Shown: piece by piece, positions 7,939 through 14,104 of the stretch
Layout of the letters: each line of letters opens with the position of its first letter
Position numbering within the stretch: the first letter of the stretch is position 1
DNA from: a bacterium
Lineage (GTDB): Bacteria; Patescibacteriota; Gracilibacteria; UBA1369; GCA-2718715
Reading direction: 5' to 3'
Assembly: GCA_030426295.1 (NCBI GenBank)
Contig: JAUHYY010000017.1
Coordinates: forward strand, 1 to 14,104
Length of the DNA stretch: 14,104 nt
Notes under the pieces: model-generated
What the model was told of the DNA's origin: nothing
The model's database searches: none
Seen by the model: the letters and a program-made list of their open reading frames with translations, nothing else
Made by a program: the position numbers and the translations under genes

Positions 7939-10900
7939 CTAAATTAGTTACAAGAATACTATTATCGTTGGCACTAAGTATTATGCTTGGAGCAACAACT
8001 GTAAGTGCTGCTACTTTTACTGTAGATGATACTGGAGACGCAAGTGATGCTGATGCTGGTAATGGTGTATGTGCAACTGGTGGCGGAGTCTGTACTTTAA
8101 GAGCTGCGATTGAAGAAGCGAATGCTTCGGGTGGAGCTGATGTGATTGAGTTTAGTGTAGGGAGTGGACAAATAACAATTTCGCCTGGAAGCTTTTATGA
8201 TGATATCTCAGAGCAAATAACGATAGATGGTACTAGTCAGCCAGGATATTCAGGCTCTCCTATTGTAAAGATTGATGGTACATCTGCTGGCGATAATGCA
8301 TGTGCCTTTACAGCAGATATCAATGGGTCCGATCATGTCTTTAATGGGCTTGTTTTAGTTAACTTTGATGAATGCGGTATATATTCAAACTTTTCTTCAA
8401 ATGTAACCGTAACAAACTCATATATTGGAGTTGATTTTGATGGGGAAACTGCAGCTAGTAATACTGCAGGAATAATATTTTTTCAAACAACTGGAGGGGT
8501 AATTGGTGGTTCAAATGGCGATGGTAATGTAGTATCTGGTAATACAAGTACAAATATAGAAATTGGAACTGGCTCAACAGGCATAGAAGTCTCTGGTAAT
8601 AACGTTGGAACAAATTTTAGTGCTGACGATGTAGTATCAGGGAATGGTAGAGGTATACTAGTTAAAGGAGGCGCAACAATAGGTGGTACAACTTTTGAAA
8701 AAAGAAATGTTATTTCTGGCAATACTACTGGACTATGGCTATTTGGTGATGTTGCAGTTAATGTTCAAGGTAACTACATTGGGACTGATCAATTTGCTCA
8801 AACTGCTATCCCGAATTCTGCAGTGGGAGTGTATTTAACAGGAAGTAATGCTGTAGTAGGTGGTGAAGAAGACTCTAAACGTAACTATATATCTGGTAAC
8901 AGTGGTAATGGTATTGCTTTAAGGTACGCAGGAACTACAGATAATACTATTCAAAACAATCATATTGGTATAGATGACCTGGGTGCAGATCTTGGTAATA
9001 CAAGTAATGGTATTGAAATTTATGAAGATGCAGCGGGTAATACTTTTGATAACAATGTTATATCTGGTAATGGAGCTAATGGCATATATAAGCGATCTAC
9101 TGTAGATGGCGATATAATTACTAATAACTATATTGGTGTTAGTGATGATGGGGAAACTGCGGTTAAAAACGATGGCTATGGTATTTATATTACTGGAGGG
9201 TCAGCAACCATTGGGACTAACGGCAACGGTAATGTAATTGCTGGACATACTAGTTTTGAAGTATATCTAAATGGAACAACTGCAAATGAAACTACAATTA
9301 AAGGGAATAAAATTGGTGTTTCAGTAGGTGAAGACCTTGTAGTAGGTGCTGGTATCTATAGTGCCAACACAGAAGACTTGGTAATTGGTGGTACAATTGA
9401 AGGTGAAGGTAATACAATTGCAGGTCACACAACTGCGGCAATTTCAGCTTTAGGAGGAAGTGGGCATACGATACAGGGCAACTTTATAGGTACAGATAGC
9501 GGTGGTAATGGTTGGAACCTTGGGAACAGTGGTACTTATGGTATAGCATTATCATCAAGTGACACTGTTATTGGGGGATCTATAGCTGGGCAAAATACTA
9601 TATCGAATATGGATACTGCAGGCGTTTATGTCTCTAGTACTTCGGTTACTGGAGTTGAAATTACTTATAACCTTATTTATGACAACCTCAATGCTGACGG
9701 TATTCTTCTAGCTGGAGAAGATGGCAATGATGATGATGATTCTGATTCTGGTGCTAATGGAGCATTAAATTATCCATATATAACCACTGTTACATATGGC
9801 GATGATGTTAGAGTACAAGGTAGTTATCAAGGTGCTGCAACCACTGATTTAACAGTTCATGTATGTGCTGATACTACAGCTTTATCTACAGCATTTGGTC
9901 AATGTAGCGATTATATTGGCAACTTCGAAATCACTACCGATGGTGATGGAGCTGCTACATTCGATGAGACTTTTATTGGAAAGACAGTAGCTGCTGATAC
10001 TAAAATGTCATCTTATGCTGTTGACGATTCAAGTAATACTTCTCAGTTTGGTTCAGACTTAAATACTGCTTATGAATCAGCTCAGACTATTCCTGCCAGT
10101 ACCTATACAATCAACTCAGATTCTGAATTAGTAATTGCTCTTCCAGGGCTTTCAGATGATGCAGAAGTTGCTGTTATACTTCAGCCTGATAATGCTTCTT
10201 ACTTTAATGACTCACAAGACTTAAACTATTATGTTAATAGTGGTGGTACATTAAGTGCATGTGTAGACAACGACTGTACTGGGGCTGATCAATTTGAAAG
10301 TGGTGACTTCCCACTAACTGTTACTGGTTTATCAGATCTAACTGTTAATAACCCTTCGTATTATTTACAGTTAATTAAGTATCCTTCATATAGTAACTAT
10401 CCTAATGGACACTCACCTGTTGTTAGCATCAGACCAAATTACTGGGAGCTATTTGATGGTAGTTATACTGCTATCCAAACTAGCTATGAAAATGGTAATA
10501 CAATTAACTTTCAATATAGGAACACTGGTCTTGCGAATGATGGAACTACCGGTGGAACAACCTCAGCAGTTTTAATCACAGATGCTGGAGACTCTGAAAC
10601 TATAACCCTTACAGAGGTATCGGACAGTGGTATATATCGTGGATCTATATCGACTAGCCAAACGGCTAGCCCTACTGGCTCAAATGGTACTCTCGAGGGT
10701 ACTGCTGGCGGAACTACAACAGCAACTTTATCGGTAAATATTACAACTGATTTTGTAACGATTCTTGATGATATTCAATCTTACGCTGACTCAGATATGC
10801 TTAGTGATGTTTGGACTTTTGCAGGAGCTGGAGCAACCTGGACACTTGGTACTAATGCTACTAAGTACATCAGAGCAGCTACAACGACATCAGGTAATAC

Positions 10901-13457
10901 GTTCTCTTCGTATAAAACTGCTGCTGCTTTCTTTAATACTAATGACCCTAGTTTTGATGGGTCTGATTATACATTAAGCTTAGATGTTAGAGTTAACGAT
11001 ACTACTCTTTTAGATGGTGGTATGTTTAAAATTCCTCCAAGGATATTTAATGACTTTGAGTACTTTGCAATACTACTTCAAGATTCGTCTAGTAAATCTG
11101 TGAGGAAAAACTTTGCTGACACTGCTTTTACAAATAATGAGTTTGTAACTATAAGTGCTGAATTTGACTGCGATGATGATTTTGAAAGTGGTACATTTGG
11201 AGATTGCCCAGGATTTGACTTCAGTAATATTGCTGCAGTTGAGCTTGCAGCTTATACCGATACTGGTGGCGATGAGTTAACTATAGATATAGATAACATT
11301 GTGCTTCAGAAAAGTACAAATACTGTTGATTCGAGCACCTCATTTACAGCTACAAGTACTCAATCTCCTGGCATAAATAGATCAGCTCTAACTTCTGGGA
11401 CAATTGCTGAAGGTGAAACAGATACTTTCACTGTAGTCCTACTTTCTGATCCAGGAGTAGATGTAACTATTACTGTAGGCACGGATGCACAATCTTCAGC
11501 TTCGCCTTCTGTATTAACTTTTACAAGTGGTAACTATAGCACTCCTCAAACCGTCACCATGACAGCAGTTGATGATAGTGAGGTTGAACTTGAAACACAT
11601 ACTAGTACGATCTCATTTATAGTATCTGCTGCTTCAGGTGCATATTCGTCGGCAACCCTTGATGATATGACCTTAAATATTACTGATAATGATACGAGTG
11701 GTAATCCAGGAAGTAGTAGTCTAGGTGGTGATAATGATAATAACAATACAACAGAAGATGACGATAGCGACACTGAAGAATCGTCAATAGAGGAAGAACC
11801 TACTTCAGAGAGTGAATCAACAGAATCTTCTGAAGCATCTAATGATGAGAATGGGTCCGAAGAGACTAACCCTGAAACTGAAGACTCGAAAACAGAAGAT
11901 AAAGATGAAGGATCCTTTTTCGAAAAACTGTTTGATGATAAGGAAGAAGAATATGAAGAAAAAACTATTGATGTAGTTGAAACGGAGACTAAATCTGACT
12001 CAGATGGCATTGATAATTTCTTAGATAGTTTGGTTGATAACAATTCTGATGTGGATCCTGATGAATCTGAAGGCGATAGTGCTACTGTAACATTTGAATC
12101 ATTTGAAGAAGAAAGAGAGTACAAATGCACGCTTGAATATAACGTTAAGAGTTTTGAGCAAAAGTTAAGAAATATTGAAAAGGAGTTTAATTTCTTCAAA
12201 GATGGACTTATAAAGGAAAGAAGAAGAATTGTTCGTGACCTAGAAGATGAATATAAATCTATCATTAAAGGTATTAAGCAGTCCGATAGAAATAAGGAAG
12301 AGCAAGAATCTGTTAAGAATAATTTTGAAGCAGAGGTGATAAAAATTGAAAACGAATACGATGATCAGATTGAGGCTCTAAAGTTAAAAATGAAGGCTCG
12401 TGTAGCGACCATTGAATCAGATATTGATGCTGTTAACGCTCAAATTGAAACTCTAGATGGTCGATGTGTCTTTGTAAAGGTAAACACAAATATTGATTTT
12501 AATGCTGATAGTGATAGAGATGGCTTACCAGATTATTTCGAAAGAATACTTGGCATAGATGATGGTAACGGCATTTCTGATAGTGATTATGATGGTGATG
12601 GCATAGATGATGTTGCTGAAGTTTTCCTAACATTTACTAATGTTAAAGAAGTATCTGATGACTCGTTTACAATTGGTGTGACTGGTCAAAGATCAAGTGA
12701 CGGATCAAATAAAATTATAAAATCTGCAGGGAAAGTTTCGATTACTGGTTCTATTTCTCAAGATAACAATGTTAGATGCTACATTGAAAATTCTGATACG
12801 GTTTTTGAGTCTAGCTGTAATGAAAGATTAGTTAAGGCTGATAACGATATTTATATGCTTGAAGTTGATCCAGGAGTTGGCGAGCACACAATCAGGATTG
12901 AAGATAATACTGGTACCATTACTAGATATGACTTAGAAATTAGTGATGGATATCAAATTGGTAGTCCAAAACTTTATGACTTCGCAGGACTTAAGAATAA
13001 TAGCTTCGAGTACATTGAAGATAATAAAGTTGTGGTTAATCCTTCTGTAGGTACTATGCCCGCTACTACCGTTGATCCGACGGGCTGTGTTGCATTTGGA
13101 CAATGTATAGTACAGGCTAAGTGGAACAGTTTGATATTCTCGTCTGTTTTACTTGCAGATAGTTCAGCTGGAAGAGTAGTTGTAGTGCCACCTAAAGAGC
13201 TGGAGCCTGGGGAACATAGACTTCTGTTAACAACAATTGATACTGAAACAAATGAAATTTCTGATAGTTTAGAAGTTAATTTTGTTGTTGATGAAAAAGT
13301 TGAAAATGTTTCTGCTGAGCAATTTAGTTTGAATAGAGATCAAGTAATTATTGTTGTTTTAATATTTGCACTAGCAGGTAGTTTTGGATATAGAATTAGA
13401 CGCAAAAACAGGGTAAAAGATGTTGCTCAAAAGCTTATGCAAGAGTATAATTATTAG
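7935..13457 (+). CDS. Giant cell-surface protein with CSLREA/beta-helix head, beta-sandwich modules, helical hairpin and C-terminal membrane anchor (1840 aa)
   Basis: The signal peptide (1-25, VSA|ATF) is followed by a CSLREA-like element (CTLRAAIEEAN, 53-63). A right-handed beta-helix of about 500 residues follows, with recurring NVISGN and NYIGTD/NHIGID turns. The helix ends in the GANGALNYP module that often follows such helices. The middle (about 700-1150) includes the motif LTEVSDSGIYRGSIS and a jelly-roll-like stretch ending TIDIDNIVL, possibly carbohydrate-binding. A Calx-beta-like domain (about 1154-1254), an acidic linker, a short hairpin (C1398-C1511), two clear thrombospondin-3 repeats (D1525 and D1549 onward), the conserved C-terminal region (1581-1786, Cys 1615/1628 and 1718/1724), a membrane helix 1803-1819 and a 21-residue basic-then-amphipathic tail complete it. 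Its 16 cysteines form close-lying pairs. Adhesion or glycan binding is inferred from the head only. Confidence 0.92.
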   Translation: MTKLVTRILLSLALSIMLGATTVSAATFTVDDTGDASDADAGNGVCATGGGVCTLRAAIEEANASGGADVIEFSVGSGQITISPGSFYDDISEQITIDGTSQPGYSGSPIVKIDGTSAGDNACAFTADINGSDHVFNGLVLVNFDECGIYSNFSSNVTVTNSYIGVDFDGETAASNTAGIIFFQTTGGVIGGSNGDGNVVSGNTSTNIEIGTGSTGIEVSGNNVGTNFSADDVVSGNGRGILVKGGATIGGTTFEKRNVISGNTTGLWLFGDVAVNVQGNYIGTDQFAQTAIPNSAVGVYLTGSNAVVGGEEDSKRNYISGNSGNGIALRYAGTTDNTIQNNHIGIDDLGADLGNTSNGIEIYEDAAGNTFDNNVISGNGANGIYKRSTVDGDIITNNYIGVSDDGETAVKNDGYGIYITGGSATIGTNGNGNVIAGHTSFEVYLNGTTANETTIKGNKIGVSVGEDLVVGAGIYSANTEDLVIGGTIEGEGNTIAGHTTAAISALGGSGHTIQGNFIGTDSGGNGWNLGNSGTYGIALSSSDTVIGGSIAGQNTISNMDTAGVYVSSTSVTGVEITYNLIYDNLNADGILLAGEDGNDDDDSDSGANGALNYPYITTVTYGDDVRVQGSYQGAATTDLTVHVCADTTALSTAFGQCSDYIGNFEITTDGDGAATFDETFIGKTVAADTKMSSYAVDDSSNTSQFGSDLNTAYESAQTIPASTYTINSDSELVIALPGLSDDAEVAVILQPDNASYFNDSQDLNYYVNSGGTLSACVDNDCTGADQFESGDFPLTVTGLSDLTVNNPSYYLQLIKYPSYSNYPNGHSPVVSIRPNYWELFDGSYTAIQTSYENGNTINFQYRNTGLANDGTTGGTTSAVLITDAGDSETITLTEVSDSGIYRGSISTSQTASPTGSNGTLEGTAGGTTTATLSVNITTDFVTILDDIQSYADSDMLSDVWTFAGAGATWTLGTNATKYIRAATTTSGNTFSSYKTAAAFFNTNDPSFDGSDYTLSLDVRVNDTTLLDGGMFKIPPRIFNDFEYFAILLQDSSSKSVRKNFADTAFTNNEFVTISAEFDCDDDFESGTFGDCPGFDFSNIAAVELAAYTDTGGDELTIDIDNIVLQKSTNTVDSSTSFTATSTQSPGINRSALTSGTIAEGETDTFTVVLLSDPGVDVTITVGTDAQSSASPSVLTFTSGNYSTPQTVTMTAVDDSEVELETHTSTISFIVSAASGAYSSATLDDMTLNITDNDTSGNPGSSSLGGDNDNNNTTEDDDSDTEESSIEEEPTSESESTESSEASNDENGSEETNPETEDSKTEDKDEGSFFEKLFDDKEEEYEEKTIDVVETETKSDSDGIDNFLDSLVDNNSDVDPDESEGDSATVTFESFEEEREYKCTLEYNVKSFEQKLRNIEKEFNFFKDGLIKERRRIVRDLEDEYKSIIKGIKQSDRNKEEQESVKNNFEAEVIKIENEYDDQIEALKLKMKARVATIESDIDAVNAQIETLDGRCVFVKVNTNIDFNADSDRDGLPDYFERILGIDDGNGISDSDYDGDGIDDVAEVFLTFTNVKEVSDDSFTIGVTGQRSSDGSNKIIKSAGKVSITGSISQDNNVRCYIENSDTVFESSCNERLVKADNDIYMLEVDPGVGEHTIRIEDNTGTITRYDLEISDGYQIGSPKLYDFAGLKNNSFEYIEDNKVVVNPSVGTMPATTVDPTGCVAFGQCIVQAKWNSLIFSSVLLADSSAGRVVVVPPKELEPGEHRLLLTTIDTETNEISDSLEVNFVVDEKVENVSAEQFSLNRDQVIIVVLIFALAGSFGYRIRRKNRVKDVAQKLMQEYNY
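12126..12467 (+). other. Cys-bracketed helical hairpin segment, gene 3 (short form)
   Basis: The segment runs from C1398 (EYKCTLE) to C1511 (DGRCVFV), only 113 residues against 202 in genes 1 and 2. Both arms are charged helix (for example KERRRIVRDLEDEYKSI). The polar break QSDRNKEE covers about 1449-1456, centred on the midpoint at 1454-1455. Shortening has therefore been balanced between the two arms. Confidence 0.6.
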
Positions 13458-13481
13458 ATAATTTTTAATAAAACGTCTCAA

Positions 13482-14104
13482 TTGAAATTCCTGCTAAAAA
13501 GATTAACCTCAATATTTACAACATTCACATTAGTAACTGCTAATTTATTTATTGCTGTACCTACAACATTTGCTGCAGCTGAAACAATTAGTTGTAACGC
13601 AGGTGGGAGTAGAACACTTACTCAAGGTGTTTATACAGATTCTGATGGCACTGAATTCACTTCTGGGGCTGATCTTACTCTAAATGTTGGTACTGGTGTT
13701 GATTGTACTTTTACTTTCAATGGTGAGATGACACTAGCTTCTTTGACTATTGAAAGTGGGGTAACTCTGACTCATGGAGATAACACTACAACCCAAACAA
13801 ATACACTTACAGTTACTGCTACTGGTGACATTGATGTACAAACAGGTGCAATAATAAATGTAAATTACCTAGGCTATAATGGTGGTGCAGTTTATGGATC
13901 TGGATATGGTCCTGGTGCTGGCACAGGGACTGGTGGCAGCCAAGGTGCAGGTGGAGGTGCACATGGTGGTGATGGCGGTGTAGGAAGGGATGGATCTAGT
14001 AATGATGATAATCCTGGAGGGGCTGCATACTGTGATCCTGATGATCCAGATACTATTGGTTCAGGTGGTGGTGGTGGTTCTGCTAGTTCAACTGGTGGTG
14101 CTGG
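13482..14104 (+). CDS. Exported beta-rich, Gly-rich surface protein, probable TTG start (3' partial)
   Basis: The frame after the gene 3 stop stays open to the window end. No ATG occurs before about 13727, yet codons from 13482 encode a classical signal peptide: KFLLKRL, a hydrophobic stretch, then VPTTFAAAE with cleavage near residues 31-33. TTG at 13482 is therefore the preferred start; ATT at 13461 would add seven residues. The mature part opens with short beta-strand motifs (ADLTLNVG, LASLTIESGVTLTHGD, GDIDVQTGAIINVN), suggesting a beta-solenoid, and turns Gly-rich from about residue 130 (GYGPGAGTGTGG). It lies 24 bp after gene 3 and probably shares its transcript. Whether it ends in the same stalk and anchor as its neighbours cannot be seen. 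No ligand is recognisable. Confidence 0.8.
   Translation, partial: MKFLLKRLTSIFTTFTLVTANLFIAVPTTFAAAETISCNAGGSRTLTQGVYTDSDGTEFTSGADLTLNVGTGVDCTFTFNGEMTLASLTIESGVTLTHGDNTTTQTNTLTVTATGDIDVQTGAIINVNYLGYNGGAVYGSGYGPGAGTGTGGSQGAGGGAHGGDGGVGRDGSSNDDNPGGAAYCDPDDPDTIGSGGGGGSASSTGGA

Noticed and set aside
11546..12265. Long open frame on the - strand (239 codons) opposite gene 3, and similar - strand frames elsewhere.
   Set aside because: Its Ser/Leu-rich composition is the antisense of an acidic Glu/Asp/Ser linker. There is no signal, motif or promoter, so it is a shadow of the coding strand.
13455..13484. Amber readthrough fusing gene 3 with the frame of gene 4.
   Set aside because: Gene 3 ends with a complete membrane anchor and tail, and the frame after TAG begins with a new signal peptide, so separate genes are far more likely. 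Sharing a frame has a one-in-three chance.
1..14104. Recoded TGA (Gly) as in Gracilibacteria/Absconditabacteria.
   Set aside because: No in-frame TGA occurs in the four long frames despite hundreds of Gly codons, and gene 2 ends at TGA overlapping the next ATG. The standard code fits.

Overview
The window is one stretch of an AT-rich bacterial genome (roughly 38-40% GC by eye). It reads almost entirely on the + strand and carries four consecutive very large exported-protein genes: one cut by the left edge, two complete (1531 and 1840 residues) and one cut by the right edge. There are no RNA genes, mobile elements, CRISPR arrays or metabolic genes. The standard code fits: no in-frame TGA occurs in about 4,600 codons, and one gene stops with TGA. 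The host is inferred, not shown. Giant secreted proteins built from delta-60 propeller repeats, Calx-beta, CSLREA/beta-helix, coiled-coil and thrombospondin-3-like parts, with C-terminal membrane anchors, no LPXTG motif, no visible Shine-Dalgarno sites and low GC, suggest a Patescibacteria/CPR-type or other monoderm-like bacterium.

Layout: 1-3123 is the 3' part of a propeller-headed surface protein. 3124-3342 is the only real intergenic gap; it holds a good sigma70-type promoter and a weak terminator candidate. 3343-7938 is a complete propeller-headed paralogue. 7935-13457 is a complete protein whose head is a CSLREA/right-handed beta-helix plus further beta-sandwich modules. 13482-14104 is the start of a fourth exported protein with a beta-rich and then Gly-rich N-terminus and probably a TTG start. 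Genes 2, 3 and 4 are packed as an operon (ATGA overlap, then a 24-bp gap).

The main observation is a variable-head, constant-stalk design. The first three proteins have different or diverged heads but end in the same series of parts: a Calx-beta-like domain, a Gly/acidic linker, a long charged alpha-helical segment bracketed by two cysteines, a thrombospondin-3-like Asp-rich segment, a conserved ~206-211-residue C-terminal region with two more cysteine pairs, one membrane helix and a basic tail. In all three the predicted helix-breaking turn sits almost exactly midway between the bracketing cysteines (202, 202 and 113 residues apart). This suggests an antiparallel helical hairpin closed at its base by a disulfide and adjustable in length. 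The C-terminal modules of genes 1 and 2 are nearly identical in DNA at a constant offset of 4812 bp, a multiple of three, so in-frame recombination between them is possible.
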